Assembly (NCBI RefSeq): GCF_009857885.1
Contig: NZ_WWER01000001.1
Coordinates: forward strand, 124,001 to 188,000
Direction of reading: 5' to 3'
DNA: 64,000 nucleotides
From: Pusillimonas sp. TS35
GTDB lineage: Bacteria; Pseudomonadota; Gammaproteobacteria; Burkholderiales; Burkholderiaceae_B
The first letter of the stretch is position 1; each line of letters opens with the position of its first letter. The notes under the pieces are model-generated. The model saw nothing but the letters and a program-made list of their open reading frames with translations, ran no database searches and was not told the origin of the DNA. The position numbers and the translations under genes are program-made. Positions 1 to 9,685 of the stretch are shown in pieces.

Positions 1-873
1 CAGGCCGGGCGGCAACAGCCCTTGCAGTTGGCTGGTATGCCCGGCGGCGGCATCGGCAGCCTCTATGGTCGCGGCGCTAAGCAGGGCATCTCCTGTTTGG
101 CTGGCGGTAAACGCAGCCAGTGCCTGCTGCGGGTTGGCGAACGTAGGGCGGCTGGTATCGGGCGCGGTATCGTTCAGGCGCGCCTGCATGGCGCGCACGG
201 CTCGAAAGGCGCCATCGGTCTGGATCAGACGACCCTGGACGGATGTGAGGCGTGTACCGGGATGATTGCCGGGCAGTTGCGCGGCGGTGCCGATAGCGTG
301 TGCCGGCAGCGCGGCGGCGCGCAAGCCGCTTTCGTTGGTTGCGAGCGTTGCTGCGCTACTGAAGCTTGTCGCCGCTGGCGCGGCGAGAAGGGCTTCTTCA
401 GGGCGCGCGCCTGACGGCGTTGCCGCCGCATGCAGGCTGCTTTGCACCGGAACGGTGTGTGTGCCCGCAGTGGCTGTGGCATCGACGCCAGCCGTATTGG
501 TGGGCGCAGCCTCACGGCCGGCTCGCATGCCTTGCTGAAGCATTGCTGCCTGCAGCGCGATATCCAGAGCCAGGGCGGGCAAGCCTTCTGTGCCGTCGTC
601 TTGGTCGTCGTGAGCCGCGCCGAGGTCTGGCTCGGTGGCCTGGCCGGCCGCGTCGGCGGTGCCTTCAACCGTGTCGATGGCGGCGGCGTCCTGGGGTTTT
701 TCCGATTGCGTGTCGCGGGGTCGAGAGGCAGGAGACTGGGCGTTTACCTGCCGTGGCGCCGCCTGCTGGTGCCCAGCCAGGATCTGCGTGAATCCGCGGT
801 CGCCGTCGGGCATCGATGCGGGCGGAGGGCTTGTTTCGGTGCGGCTGGCGGCTGACAGGGGCGGTATATTCAT
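1..873 (-). CDS. fliK: Flagellar hook-length control protein FliK, N-terminal part (runs off left edge)
   Basis: The reading frame starts at an ATG at 873 and stays open to the left edge (291 codons), so only the N-terminal part is in the window. The product is Ala/Gln/Thr-rich and low in complexity, as in the N-terminal ruler part of FliK; the conserved C-terminal hook domain is not visible. It lies 11 nt downstream of fliJ, the usual fliK place in a fliFGHIJK operon. FliK is an exported ruler that stops hook growth and switches the export gate to filament substrates. The call rests on gene position and composition, since this part of FliK is poorly conserved. Confidence 0.8.
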   Translation of the reverse strand, partial: MNIPPLSAASRTETSPPPASMPDGDRGFTQILAGHQQAAPRQVNAQSPASRPRDTQSEKPQDAAAIDTVEGTADAAGQATEPDLGAAHDDQDDGTEGLPALALDIALQAAMLQQGMRAGREAAPTNTAGVDATATAGTHTVPVQSSLHAAATPSGARPEEALLAAPAATSFSSAATLATNESGLRAAALPAHAIGTAAQLPGNHPGTRLTSVQGRLIQTDGAFRAVRAMQARLNDTAPDTSRPTFANPQQALAAFTASQTGDALLSAATIEAADAAAGHTSQLQGLLPPGL

Positions 874-884
874 GGCGGCGTCGA

Positions 885-1337
885 TCAATGGTTTTGTTGT
901 TGGCGGCGACGGTACAGGATGGCCGAGTGCTCGTCGTAGCGACGCTGTTCGGCCCGGTTCTCCCGGTGCTGCAACTGTTGCTGGTGCCGCGACTCCAACG
1001 CTTCAAATGAATTCAGGCGCTTCTTCTGGTCGCGCCAATGCTCGCGGCCGGTATTCACCTGGATATCCAGCTGCGCGAGCACCTTATTCTGCTGCATGAT
1101 TGCTTGATCCAAAGTGGCAATAAAGCGGTTGAAATTCTGATAGTTCGATGCTGAAATGCCCAACTCGCCGGCCCGCTGCAGGCGTTCAACGTAATCCATG
1201 CGGTAGCCCTGCAGCATCGAAAGCTGCTGTTCGGCGCTGCGCCGTTCGTCCATCAGGCCGCGTAGATGGCGCCCAGCCCCTTCCAGCCCTTCCTGGGCAA
1301 GATCGATCAGCGTTTTCAGTGATGCGCGTTCAGCCAT
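885..1337 (-). CDS. fliJ: Flagellar export chaperone/escort FliJ
   Basis: This 150-residue, highly charged, almost wholly helical coiled-coil protein (many Gln, Arg and Glu) lies between fliI and fliK. FliJ is the central stalk of the FliI ATPase ring; it recycles export chaperones and links ATPase to export gate. Length fits the family (about 147). The fliI stop is 9 nt upstream, so translation is probably coupled. Sequence identity between FliJ proteins is low, so position in the operon carries much of the call. Confidence 0.9.
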   Translation of the reverse strand: MAERASLKTLIDLAQEGLEGAGRHLRGLMDERRSAEQQLSMLQGYRMDYVERLQRAGELGISASNYQNFNRFIATLDQAIMQQNKVLAQLDIQVNTGREHWRDQKKRLNSFEALESRHQQQLQHRENRAEQRRYDEHSAILYRRRQQQNH

Positions 1338-1346
1338 GTTGGTTCA

Positions 1347-2804
1347 TTACAAAGGAAAGCCGCGTCCGCGGTCGGGCCCCAGCAGTTGCGCCAGTTCACG
1401 AGCTGCAGACTCGTAGCTGCTGCGCGTTGAAATATCCTGCTGAAGGTAAGCTTCCAGATGTGGATACATCCGGATAGCCTCGTCGATCTGCGCGTCGTTG
1501 CCGGCCGTGTAGGCACCTACGGCAATCAGGTCGCGGTTGCGCTGGTAGCGCGACAGCATCTTCTTGAAGGTGTGCACCATCGAGAATTGCTGCGTGGGCA
1601 CAACGGCCGACATCACGCGCGAGATGGACGCTTCGATATCAATGGCGGGGTAGTGGCCGGCTTCCGCCAGGCTGCGTGACAGCACGACGTGGCCGTCCAG
1701 GATCGCACGGGCCGAATCCGCAATGGGATCCTGCTGATCGTCGCCTTCGGTCAGCACGGTATAAAAGGCGGTAATGGAGCCAGCTTCGTGCCCGTTGACC
1801 GGCGCGCCATTGCCTGCGCGCTCGACCAGCGCCGGCAGCTTGGCAAACACCGATGGCGGATAGCCCTTGGTGGCGGGCGGCTCGCCAATAGCCAGTGCAA
1901 TTTCCCGCTGCGCCATGGCATATCGGGTAAGCGAGTCCATAATGAGCAGCACGTGTCGGCCTTGATCGCGAAAATGCTCGGCCAGTCGTGTGGCATAGAC
2001 CGCGCCTTGCAGGCGCAGCAGGGGCGACACATCGGCGGGGGCCGCCACGACCACGGCGCGCCGCATCCCTTCAGGCCCCAGGTTGTGCTCGATGAACTCC
2101 TTCACTTCGCGGCCGCGCTCACCGATCAAACCGACGACGATGACATCAGCCTGTGTATATCGGGCCATCATGCCCAGCAGCACACTCTTGCCCACGCCGG
2201 AGCCGGCAAACAGGCCCATGCGCTGGCCCCGGCCGACCGTCAGCAGACCGTTGATGGCGCGCACGCCCACATCCAGTACAGTGTCCACCGGCGCGCGTTG
2301 CAGCGGATTGATGGTCTGTGCAGAAAGCGGCGCTGTGTCGACGTGGCCCAGGGCACCCAGATCATCCAGCGGCCGGCCCGCGCCGTCGAGTACGCGGCCC
2401 AGCAGTGCGTCGCCTACCGGAAGGCGGTGCGACTGTACGCTGGCGGCGCTAGGGGTGCCGGCTTGTGGCAAACGGCTGTGTGCGGCGGGTTCGATGGGGA
2501 TGACGCGGGCCCCGGGCGGCAGGCCCGAGATATCGCTTTGCGGCATGAGGTAGAGCGTCCGGTCGTGGAAGCCGACGACCTCGGCATCGGCCCAGCGGCC
2601 TGCGCCAGCGGAGATTTCGATGCGACAGGCCGCGCCCACAGCCAGCCTCAGGCCCGTGGCTTCCAGCACCAGGCCCGTGGCGCGGGTGACGCGCCCCGAC
2701 TGATGCCAGGATTCGGTGGCGGCCACCTGTCGGCTATGTTTTTCCAGCAGCGTGCGCCAAGCGCCCGCCGAATGAGGCGCGGCAGGGTCACCCACGGCTG
2801 TCAT
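1347..2804 (-). CDS. fliI: Flagellum-specific ATPase FliI
   Basis: FliI is the hexameric ATPase of the flagellar type III export apparatus, at the cytoplasmic base. The 485-residue product shows a Walker A P-loop (AGSGVGKS, about residues 200-207) and a Walker B stretch ([11 protein letters not shown], about 286-296) followed by the family's [21 protein letters not shown] region, as in F1-beta-like secretion ATPases. I use the ATG at 2804 because CGGAG lies 4-8 nt upstream. A longer frame from a TTG at 2855 exists but would overlap fliH by 68 nt. With the chosen start the overlap with fliH is 17 nt. Confidence 0.96.
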   Translation of the reverse strand: MTAVGDPAAPHSAGAWRTLLEKHSRQVAATESWHQSGRVTRATGLVLEATGLRLAVGAACRIEISAGAGRWADAEVVGFHDRTLYLMPQSDISGLPPGARVIPIEPAAHSRLPQAGTPSAASVQSHRLPVGDALLGRVLDGAGRPLDDLGALGHVDTAPLSAQTINPLQRAPVDTVLDVGVRAINGLLTVGRGQRMGLFAGSGVGKSVLLGMMARYTQADVIVVGLIGERGREVKEFIEHNLGPEGMRRAVVVAAPADVSPLLRLQGAVYATRLAEHFRDQGRHVLLIMDSLTRYAMAQREIALAIGEPPATKGYPPSVFAKLPALVERAGNGAPVNGHEAGSITAFYTVLTEGDDQQDPIADSARAILDGHVVLSRSLAEAGHYPAIDIEASISRVMSAVVPTQQFSMVHTFKKMLSRYQRNRDLIAVGAYTAGNDAQIDEAIRMYPHLEAYLQQDISTRSSYESAARELAQLLGPDRGRGFPL

Positions 2805-3570
2805 GCTCCGTTGCTCTGCCCAACGCTGCAAGTACGCGTTGCCAGCGCGTGGCAAGGGTAGCGTCTACGCTGCCAAGCACGGTGTTTGCGATGCAGCCGC
2901 CGCGCGCGATCGTTTCGTCAGGCATCAGGCGCCACGGCCCCGCCGATGGGTCGCTTTCAAGGTGCTCCCGCACCAGCGCGGCGTCGTCTGGATGCAGGCG
3001 CACCGTCACCAGCGCGTCGGGGTCGGCCTGTGTGCGCAGTACATCGCGCACCAGATCGAGTATTTTCTCTGGTTGCATATCCAGTGTGCTGTGCAGCACC
3101 TGCTCTGCAATGCGGATGGCCAGCGACACTAGCGCTTCGCCGGTTTCCGCTTCAAATGCATGTACCGATTGGGCCAGGCCATCCGCGAGGCTAGCCAGTT
3201 GCCGTGCCTTCGCGTGCGCGTCCGCCGCGCCGTCTTCACGGCCTTGAGCCAGGCCGGCTTGGTAGCCGGCATCATAGCCTTGCTGGTGGCCGGCGGCTGT
3301 CCCTTCCCGCAAGCCCAAAGCGTGGCCTTGCGCATAGCCTTCTTCGTGGCCGCGGGCCTTTGCATCGTCGTGCAACTGCAGCGCCTGAGCGTGCATTTTC
3401 CTGGCTTGGGCTAGCGCGGTGGCCAGCGCGTTGTGTTCGGCAGCGTCGCCTTCGGCACGGGCTTGCGCGTTGGCGACGGCACGGCCAGGCCGGCGCGGGG
3501 CTAGAGCTTCGGGCCGCCAACGCTGCCAGGCGCTCGCGATGGTGTCGGCGTGTTCGGGGTGATCAGACAT
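2788..3570 (-). CDS. fliH: Flagellar assembly protein FliH
   Basis: FliH is the peripheral stator that binds FliI and holds it at the C-ring. The 260-residue product has a charged Ala/Gln-rich N-terminal half containing a Gly-repeat helix ([20 protein letters not shown], followed by further xGxxxG steps), a hallmark of FliH. The C-terminal half carries the stator-like domain ([12 protein letters not shown]... [12 protein letters not shown]). It overlaps fliG by 8 nt at its start and fliI at its end, so the genes are tightly coupled. Confidence 0.94.
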   Translation of the reverse strand: MSDHPEHADTIASAWQRWRPEALAPRRPGRAVANAQARAEGDAAEHNALATALAQARKMHAQALQLHDDAKARGHEEGYAQGHALGLREGTAAGHQQGYDAGYQAGLAQGREDGAADAHAKARQLASLADGLAQSVHAFEAETGEALVSLAIRIAEQVLHSTLDMQPEKILDLVRDVLRTQADPDALVTVRLHPDDAALVREHLESDPSAGPWRLMPDETIARGGCIANTVLGSVDATLATRWQRVLAALGRATEHDSRG

Positions 3571-4564
3571 ATTCGTCGTTTCCGAGGCCGCTCAGGCTGA
3601 ACTGGCCCGATTCGGCGAGCTTGCGGGCGATCTGGACAATGCGCTTCTGCTCTTCTTCCACCTTGGACATGCGCACCGGCCCCTGGGCTTCCAGGTCGTC
3701 GCGCAGCATCTCGGCCGCGCGGTTGGACATGTTGCGAAAGAACTTGTCGCGTAGCTCGTCGGGCGCGCCCTTGAGCGCGATTGTGAGCTGCGTAGTGTCG
3801 ACTTCCTTGAGGATGAGCTGGATGGCATTGTCTTCGATGTCCGCGAGGTTCTCGAACACAAACATTTCGTCTACGATGCGCTGCGCCAGGTCAGCGTCAA
3901 GCTCGCGCAAGCTGTTGACAACGGCCTCTTCTTCATTGCTGCTCATGAAGTTCAGGAGCTCGGCCGCGGTGCGCACACCGCCCATCTTGCTGCGCTTCGC
4001 GCCTTGGCCGGATAGCATGTCGTTGAGCACTTCAGTCAGTTCGTTCAGTGCGGCAGGCTGTACACCGCCAAACGTGGCGATTCGCAGCATTACGTCATTG
4101 CGCAGGCGTTCATTCAGCATTGCCAGAACAGCCGACGCCCGGTCGCGTTCCAGGTGTACCAGTATGGTGGCAATGATCTGCGGGTGTTCATCGGCGATGA
4201 GTTCCGCGACGCTGTTGGCGTCCAGCCAGTTCAGGGCGTCGATGCCATTCGCCCCGTCGCCGGCTTCGAGAATATCTTCAATCAGGCCGGCGGCACGGTC
4301 ATTGCCCAGCGCTTTGTTCAGCACGGTGCGGATATAGTCGTCAGAGCCCAGTGTGACAGCCAGGAACTGGTCGGCCTCCTGGCGGAATTCTTCCAGCACA
4401 CCGTCTACGTCAGCGCGCGTCACATGCTTGAGATTGGCCATAGCGCTGCCGATCTGTTGCACCTCGCGGGCGGACAGATACTTGAACACTTCGGCGGCGG
4501 CATCCTCGCCCAACGACATCATCAGGATGGCACAGCGGTCCGGGCCTGCATTAGCGGTTTGCAT
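3563..4564 (-). CDS. fliG: Flagellar motor switch protein FliG
   Basis: FliG forms the upper C-ring, bridges FliF to FliM and carries the torque-generating charges facing the stator. The 333-residue length is typical. The N-terminal domain binds FliF. The middle and C-terminal domains show the conserved pattern VDEMFVFENLADIEDNAIQ, then ALKGAPDELRDKFFRNMSNR with alternating charged residues on the torque helix. It overlaps fliF by 14 nt and fliH by 8 nt. Confidence 0.97.
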   Translation of the reverse strand: MQTANAGPDRCAILMMSLGEDAAAEVFKYLSAREVQQIGSAMANLKHVTRADVDGVLEEFRQEADQFLAVTLGSDDYIRTVLNKALGNDRAAGLIEDILEAGDGANGIDALNWLDANSVAELIADEHPQIIATILVHLERDRASAVLAMLNERLRNDVMLRIATFGGVQPAALNELTEVLNDMLSGQGAKRSKMGGVRTAAELLNFMSSNEEEAVVNSLRELDADLAQRIVDEMFVFENLADIEDNAIQLILKEVDTTQLTIALKGAPDELRDKFFRNMSNRAAEMLRDDLEAQGPVRMSKVEEEQKRIVQIARKLAESGQFSLSGLGNDEYV

Positions 4565-6212
4565 CTTTCTTCTCCATCCACGAGCGCAGCACCATGGCGA
4601 CGGCGCGCGGGTCCTTAATCGCCATTTCGCGGGCGGTCTTTAGGTTGTCTTCGTAGCGGTTCAGCTCGTTGGCCAGGCGCTCGGCGGCTTCCGCTTGCTC
4701 GCGGGCCTTGTCCTGCTGAACCTGGTCGGCCTCCACCTCGGCCTGCGCGCGTGCACGCTCGGCCACCATCGGCCTGCCGATGACGCGCCACAAGATGTAG
4801 ACAAGCAGGGCGATGACGAGATACTGCAGAAGCTTCATGCCGTATTCGAGATAAACGGGGTTCTCCCAGAAATGCGGCGTAATGGAGATGGGGTCGTTGA
4901 ACTGGCTGTTGACCACACTCAGTGTGTCGCCGCGTTCCTCGGAATAGCCCATGGCTTGGCGCACCAGCTGATCCAGCTTCTGCATGTCCTGGGCGGTGAG
5001 TGGCTTCAGGCCCTCATCGGTGAAGCGATAGTTGACAACCACCGCGGCGGACAGACGGCGAAGCGTGCCAGCGGGGCCTTTGACGTGGTTGATGGTGCGA
5101 TCAACCTCATAGTTCACCGTGGCATCGTCGCGCTGTGAACCGCTGCCCTGTTGTGCGGTGTTCTGCGTTGTGCCCAGCGTCTGGGCGCCTGCGGTACTGT
5201 TGGCGGGGTTGTTGTCCTGATTGGCGGCCGGCGGCGTCTGGATAGGAGCGGTCGCATTGGCGGGCGGCTGGTTGGTGAGCGCGCCGGGTACGCCTTCGGG
5301 CGGAAGCATATTGCGCTGTAAGGATGAACTGGTCTGCTTGCTGCGCACCGCGGCCTGGCCGGGCTCCTGGTTGGGTCGGTAGACTTCGGAGGTCTGTTCC
5401 CGCTGCGAAAAATCCACGTCCGCAGTCACTTGAGCGCGCACGTTACCAGGGCCTACCAATGGATTGAGCAGAGTAAGAATGCGCTGAACGGTGCGTTGTT
5501 CGATGTCGTTGACTAGGCCACGGCGTGCATTTTCGGCGCCTGCCTCACCGGCTGGCGCCGAGAGCAAGCGGCCATCCTGATCTACAACGGATACATCGGC
5601 CGCGTTCAAGTGCGGCACACTGGACGATACCAGCCATGCAATAGCATTTACCTGGGCGTCGCTCAGCGTACGCCCTGGATAGAGCGTGAGCAGTACAGAG
5701 GCAGTGGGCGGTTGACGGTCACGCACAAACAGCGATTCGCGCGGAATCGCCAGGTGAACCCGCGCGGCCTGCACGGCGTGCAACGACTTGATTGAATTGG
5801 CCAGCTCACCTTCGAGCGCGCGCTGGTAGGTAACTTGCTCGGTAAACTGGCTGGCGCCAAAGCGTGACTGATCGAGTAATTCGAAACCTGCCGTGCCACT
5901 ACGCGGCAGGCCCTGTTGAGCCAGGGCTAAGCGTACTTCATGCACCTTGTCTTCGGGGACCATGATGGCCTGCCCACCGCCTGATAACTGGTAGGGCACG
6001 TTCATCTGCCCCAGCGCTGCCACAATTGCGCCGCCGTCGCGGTCTTCGAGGTTGGTGAACAGAACGCTGTATGCAGGGCCGCGCGACCACAGTACCGCCG
6101 CCGCCACGATTGCGATTACTGCGGAAGCCACGGCCATTTGGATATGGCGTGGCCACGCCGCAGGCTTTGAGACTGTCTGCAGCCTTTCCTTCCACTGTGC
6201 TGCGATGCTCAT
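4551..6212 (-). CDS. fliF: Flagellar MS-ring protein FliF
   Basis: FliF builds the membrane MS-ring on which rod, export gate and C-ring assemble. The 553-residue product has a TM helix at about 26-42 and the ring-building YscJ-like domain (EGELANSIKSLHAVQAARVH). A long Pro/Asn/Gln-rich linker spans roughly 280-400, a second TM is at about 459-478, and the C-terminal FliG-binding tail follows (KTAREMAIKDPRAVAMVLR). The frame extends upstream to 6431, but the ATG at 6212 has GAGG 6 nt before it and gives the usual FliF N-terminus. First gene of the minus-strand operon. Confidence 0.96.
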   Translation of the reverse strand: MSIAAQWKERLQTVSKPAAWPRHIQMAVASAVIAIVAAAVLWSRGPAYSVLFTNLEDRDGGAIVAALGQMNVPYQLSGGGQAIMVPEDKVHEVRLALAQQGLPRSGTAGFELLDQSRFGASQFTEQVTYQRALEGELANSIKSLHAVQAARVHLAIPRESLFVRDRQPPTASVLLTLYPGRTLSDAQVNAIAWLVSSSVPHLNAADVSVVDQDGRLLSAPAGEAGAENARRGLVNDIEQRTVQRILTLLNPLVGPGNVRAQVTADVDFSQREQTSEVYRPNQEPGQAAVRSKQTSSSLQRNMLPPEGVPGALTNQPPANATAPIQTPPAANQDNNPANSTAGAQTLGTTQNTAQQGSGSQRDDATVNYEVDRTINHVKGPAGTLRRLSAAVVVNYRFTDEGLKPLTAQDMQKLDQLVRQAMGYSEERGDTLSVVNSQFNDPISITPHFWENPVYLEYGMKLLQYLVIALLVYILWRVIGRPMVAERARAQAEVEADQVQQDKAREQAEAAERLANELNRYEDNLKTAREMAIKDPRAVAMVLRSWMEKKDANR

Positions 6213-6542
6213 TGGATGCCTCGGAGGCCCTTGGACGACAGATGGGTGCGGCAGAACGGCAGGCAAATGGAGAGCAGGGAGTACATGCGGCGTGGACATA
6301 GGTAAGAGAGCCTGAATTATCGCGGCGGTGCGGAGCAGAGCAAGCACCGAAAAGCGCTGGTTTTCGCCGTCATTTAGCTTCTTATGCGTGGCCGCGCCGG
6401 CACATGCGCGGCGTGCTTGCGTTTGCCCCACTAAAGCCTGAACTGGTGGCCTTTATGGCATCAGACGTAGGGTTCGGGGAGGGCGGGGGAACGGTACAGT
6501 AGAGCCCAAATTTATCATTCGGCTTTAGGCCGTACTGTTCTC
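6213..6542. other. Divergent fliF / fliE promoter region
   Basis: These 330 bases separate fliF (minus) from fliE (plus) and must hold both promoters. I looked for sigma-54 (GG-N10-GC) and sigma-28 sites and saw no convincing match. There is no credible gene: the upstream extension of the fliF frame lacks a good ribosome site. Confidence 0.6.
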
Positions 6543-6875
6543 ATGGCCATTCAGCACCTGTCCGCGATTGAAAACATGCTTGCGCAAATGCGCGCCGTTG
6601 CCCAGGCCGCGTCGTCCACTGCCCCTGCCCGCGTCGATGCGCTTGGCGAGAATGGGGGGTTTGCCGATGCGCTGGCTCGCTCACTGGCGCGCGTGTCCAC
6701 CATGCAGAATGCTGCCGCTGCGCAAGGTCGCGCCTTCGAGCTTGGCGCGCCAGACATAGCCTTGAATGATGTCATGATCGATATGCAGAAGGCGGGTATA
6801 GCCTTCCAGGCTACCGTCCAGGTGCGCAACAGGTTGGTGGCCGCCTACCAGGAAATCGCCAGCATGCCCGTGTAG
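6543..6875 (+). CDS. fliE: Flagellar hook-basal body protein FliE
   Basis: FliE links the MS-ring to the proximal rod and is an early export substrate. The 110-residue product ends in the nearly invariant FliE signature (QKAGIAFQATVQVRNRLVAA, then YQEIASMPV). The N-terminal half is Ala-rich and variable, as usual. It is alone on the plus strand, divergent from fliF, and its 3' end faces the FlhB-like gene. Confidence 0.95.
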   Translation: MAIQHLSAIENMLAQMRAVAQAASSTAPARVDALGENGGFADALARSLARVSTMQNAAAAQGRAFELGAPDIALNDVMIDMQKAGIAFQATVQVRNRLVAAYQEIASMPV

Positions 6876-7006
6876 TGCAGGCATTTCAATGCCCGCCATT
6901 GGGTGGCGTCTGGTCGTGAACGTTTTACAATAATCGCGCCCGCATCTCAGATTTTACTCAACGGCCCTCTCGACATACAAGCCGTTTTCCCTTTCCGTCG
7001 CCTGGC

Positions 7007-7402
7007 TCAGTCCATAAGCGACGGTTTTTTTTGCGAAGTGCTTTCCAGGCTATACAGCCAGGCCAGAAGGCTGGCCACGGCCTCATACAGAGCCGGAGGG
7101 ATTTGCGCATCTAATTCCAGTCGCATCAGCACGCTCACCAGTTCAGGTGATTCATGCACGTGCAGGCCATGGTCGCGTGCAGCGCGGATGATGCTCTCGG
7201 CGACTGTGCCGTAGCCTTTGGCCACCACGCGCGGCGCAGCCTGCTTGCCATCGTACGCTAGCGCAACCGCGACCGGGCGGTGGGTTGGGGCGGAGCGTTG
7301 ATCCATTGCGTTGCGTTGATCGCTTATATTTCGCTGATCGGGTGAGGTTTCGTGCAAACCGTCCTGCGCACCGCTGTGCCCGCGTCCATGTGAATGGTTC
7401 AT
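7007..7402 (-). CDS. FlhB C-terminal-domain-like protein (FhlB)
   Basis: A 131-residue protein without membrane segments that resembles the cytoplasmic C-terminal domain of FlhB/YscU export-switch proteins: PVAVALAYDGK, APRVVAKGYG and IPPALYEAVASLLAWLYSLE align with FlhB-C. The autocleavage motif NPTH is not intact; a PTH survives just ahead of the domain (APTHRPVAVALAY). The N-terminal 45 residues are polar and degenerate (repeated DQR). Its start overlaps the FliK-like gene stop by 4 nt (ATGA), so the two are co-translated. In full FlhB this domain is the contact point for FliK, so a role in substrate-switch control is a reasonable inference. Confidence 0.85.
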   Translation of the reverse strand: MNHSHGRGHSGAQDGLHETSPDQRNISDQRNAMDQRSAPTHRPVAVALAYDGKQAAPRVVAKGYGTVAESIIRAARDHGLHVHESPELVSVLMRLELDAQIPPALYEAVASLLAWLYSLESTSQKKPSLMD

Positions 7403-8886
7403 TCCTCATGCCCCGGTGGTGCTGGTGATGCCGATGATGCTGGTGTCGCTGGCAGGACTTCGCCGCCGGCTATCGAAAGTTGATCCAGCGTCAAGCCCTG
7501 CCGAACCCAGCCGCTGCGCAGCTCGCCCAGCCCGGCCCGCATCATGTCCGCCGTCGCATCGCCCGCAAGCAGCTCGGCGCTCAGGCGCTCTGCCGTCAGT
7601 GCTAGCCGGGCCTCCACGCGACCCAGTAATGGCAGGTCGATGACCAGTCGCGTATGCCAGTGCGGCACTGCGGCGCCGTGATCGTCTTCGCGTTCTTCGC
7701 GCCGTACTTCCCAATTGAGCGGCGTGTCGGGCCAGGCTGTTCCTTGCCATGCAATTGCCTGGTTGGCCAGTGCCTCCAATTGCTGACGCACCAGCAGTTG
7801 TTCTTCTGGCGCAAGATCGGCCAGCTCTTGAGGCGACCCGCTAGACGAGACTGGCCGCGCGAGGGCTTTGGGTTCGCGCTGCAGGCGCTCAAGCGGGTAG
7901 CGGCCTGCGGACATTCTTGCGATATGGGATTCATAGAACAGGCCGCTTTCCTGCAGGGCCTGCGCCAAGGCGGAGGTGAGTTGGGCGGTCAGCGGAGAAG
8001 CGCCTGCGCTGGCATGCACGACGGCCTGTGCAGCCGACGCCGAACCAACGCCAGCTCCGCTCATTCCCGCCTCGCCGGCCTGTACCGCCGTGCTGCTCGT
8101 TACCGCCTGAATGCTGGCGGACGGTAGTCCGGTGCCGGGCAGGCTGCCGGGCGGCGTCATGTTCTGGCCTGCCCTGGTAAGCCCTTGTCCGGCAGACAGC
8201 GTACCCTGCGCAGTGGATGAGCCTGCCGCTTGCGGGCCGCCGGGTGCTTGCATGGCATCTGTGTCGCCGATGCCTGCGCCAGCCTGTCCTGGTGCGCTTG
8301 CGCGCCCGGCACTAGCATGAGCAGTGGTTCGCGTGGTGGTTTGTGCGGTGTGTGCGCCTGTTGTGGGCTGCGCCGCAGCGGCCGCGCCTTCGGACGCTAA
8401 GGCGCCAGAAACGGGTACGCCAGATCCTGCTGTGTTGCCCCCTTGTTGCGGTTGACCCCGCTGCCCGAGCACCAGCAACGGCGTGTGCCCTTGCACAGGC
8501 GGCGCGTTGCCGGGGTAGCGCGCCAGCAAGGCGAGAATCACCCGAGCGGCATGACCCAGCGTGGTAGGCGCGGAGGGTGTGGATGTGTTGTCGGTAGTCG
8601 TATGGCCCGTCGAGCCGCTCGCAACACGTGCCTGCAGCTCCGCATTGCTGACCCGAGAGCGGCTGCCGGTGGTGTTCTCGCGTCGGGCATGATCGACCGC
8701 TTCGCGTGGATCGCGGCGCGGATCGTTTTCGATGGCAGGTATGCGTTCGGACGTTGGCGGTTGGCTGACGGCATCGGGCCGCGCACCCGAAGCAACATTG
8801 GCCTGGACGGACAGGGTCGTGCCCAGCGCGGCATCCAAGCGTTGTACCAGCAATGTGCCAAGTGAAGAAGGGCCGCCTGGGCTCAT
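7399..8886 (-). CDS. Second FliK-like flagellar hook-length control protein
   Basis: This 495-residue protein has a long Ala/Gly/Thr/Ser/Gln-rich N-terminal part (about 1-330) and a structured C-terminal domain (about 345-480: QLEALANQAIAWQGTAWPDT, LVIDLPLLGRVEARLALTA, LRSGWVRQGLTLDQLSI) that reads as the Flg_hook domain of FliK. It is separate from the fliK gene at the left edge, so the cluster has two FliK-type genes. The downstream gene is FlhB-C-like and overlaps it by 4 nt. It may be a paralogous ruler or switch modulator. Confidence 0.85.
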   Translation of the reverse strand: MSPGGPSSLGTLLVQRLDAALGTTLSVQANVASGARPDAVSQPPTSERIPAIENDPRRDPREAVDHARRENTTGSRSRVSNAELQARVASGSTGHTTTDNTSTPSAPTTLGHAARVILALLARYPGNAPPVQGHTPLLVLGQRGQPQQGGNTAGSGVPVSGALASEGAAAAAQPTTGAHTAQTTTRTTAHASAGRASAPGQAGAGIGDTDAMQAPGGPQAAGSSTAQGTLSAGQGLTRAGQNMTPPGSLPGTGLPSASIQAVTSSTAVQAGEAGMSGAGVGSASAAQAVVHASAGASPLTAQLTSALAQALQESGLFYESHIARMSAGRYPLERLQREPKALARPVSSSGSPQELADLAPEEQLLVRQQLEALANQAIAWQGTAWPDTPLNWEVRREEREDDHGAAVPHWHTRLVIDLPLLGRVEARLALTAERLSAELLAGDATADMMRAGLGELRSGWVRQGLTLDQLSIAGGEVLPATPASSASPAPPGHEE

Positions 8887-8910
8887 GGATTACGGTAACA
8901 AAACCCGGTG

Positions 8911-9240
8911 TCAGGAACCGGATTGCTGATAATAGGCGTGCAGTACGGCGCGCTGCTGCTTGAGGCCACCCAGCAGCATTGCCAGGCGGTCCATTTCAGG
9001 CGAGATCAGCGAGCGAACGCTGGCATCGTCTTCGAGAATGCGCGCCAGTAGGCGTTTGCGCAGCATGCGCTCTTGCTCATCACAGGGTTCAGGGCAGTCT
9101 CGGAGCTTTTCAACTGCCGCGTGATAATCCACGCCCAAGCTGGCCACTTCGCGCCAATGCTGGGCCTTGGCCTCGAGCAGCATCTGTCGGACGATCCGAG
9201 CGATGGTTTCGTAGCGGGGGAGTACAGGGCGTTCGGTCAT
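8911..9240 (-). CDS. fliT: Flagellar protein FliT
   Basis: FliT is the export chaperone of the filament cap protein FliD and in enterobacteria also binds FlhDC. The small, charged, helical product follows fliS directly, the standard fliDST order, and has the typical opening (RYETIARIVRQMLLEAKAQ). I chose the ATG at 9240 (109 aa, GAAAG just upstream). In-frame ATGs at 9255 and 9252 and a TTG at 9285 are alternatives that would overlap or closely follow the fliS stop. Start uncertain; family likely. Confidence 0.82.
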   Translation of the reverse strand: MTERPVLPRYETIARIVRQMLLEAKAQHWREVASLGVDYHAAVEKLRDCPEPCDEQERMLRKRLLARILEDDASVRSLISPEMDRLAMLLGGLKQQRAVLHAYYQQSGS

Positions 9241-9268
9241 ACTTTCGATCATCATCGTTGCCAGCTGC

Positions 9269-9685
9269 TCAGGCGGGAGCACCAACCGCAGTGCGCCATG
9301 CGTCGCCGATATCCGTCAGCATGCGCTCGGCAAGGTCGAGTTTCTCGGCGTCTGCATTCAGGTTCGCCAACAACAGGTTGCGGATGATGAGTTCATAGAC
9401 CGCAATCAAGTTGATCGCCAGTTCCCCGCCCGCATCCTTGTCGACGCTGGCCTTCAAGCCGCTGTCGACAATGTCAATGGCTTTGGAGATTGCCATGCCG
9501 CGGCCCTGCGAGTCGCCCTGCTGCATATGCAGTCGCGCCTTCAGGATCGCTGCACGCGCGCCGTCGAACAACAGCGTGATGAGATGTTCTGGGCTGGCGC
9601 TCAAAACCTGCGTTTCGAGGCCGACGCTCGCGTAGGCGCGAGTTGCGTGGCGGCCGCCGGTCGGGCGGGGGTGGGCGTATGTCAT
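9269..9685 (-). CDS. fliS: Flagellin chaperone FliS
   Basis: FliS binds the C-terminus of newly made flagellin and keeps it unfolded for export. The 138-residue helical protein carries the FliS pattern ASPEHLITLLFDGARAAI, the KAIDIVDSGLKASVD segment and GELAINLIAVYELIIRNLLL. The start codon overlaps the fliD stop by 4 nt (ATGA), so it is coupled to fliD. Confidence 0.95.
   Translation of the reverse strand: MTYAHPRPTGGRHATRAYASVGLETQVLSASPEHLITLLFDGARAAILKARLHMQQGDSQGRGMAISKAIDIVDSGLKASVDKDAGGELAINLIAVYELIIRNLLLANLNADAEKLDLAERMLTDIGDAWRTAVGAPA

Noticed and set aside
1689-2861. A 390-codon plus-strand frame opposite fliI
   Set aside because: Shadow of fliI; no domain, no ribosome site, His/Gln/Arg-rich.
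6213-6542. Sigma-54 or sigma-28 promoter for fliE or fliF
   Set aside because: Words such as CTAAAGCC and GGCCGTA are present but spacing does not fit either consensus.
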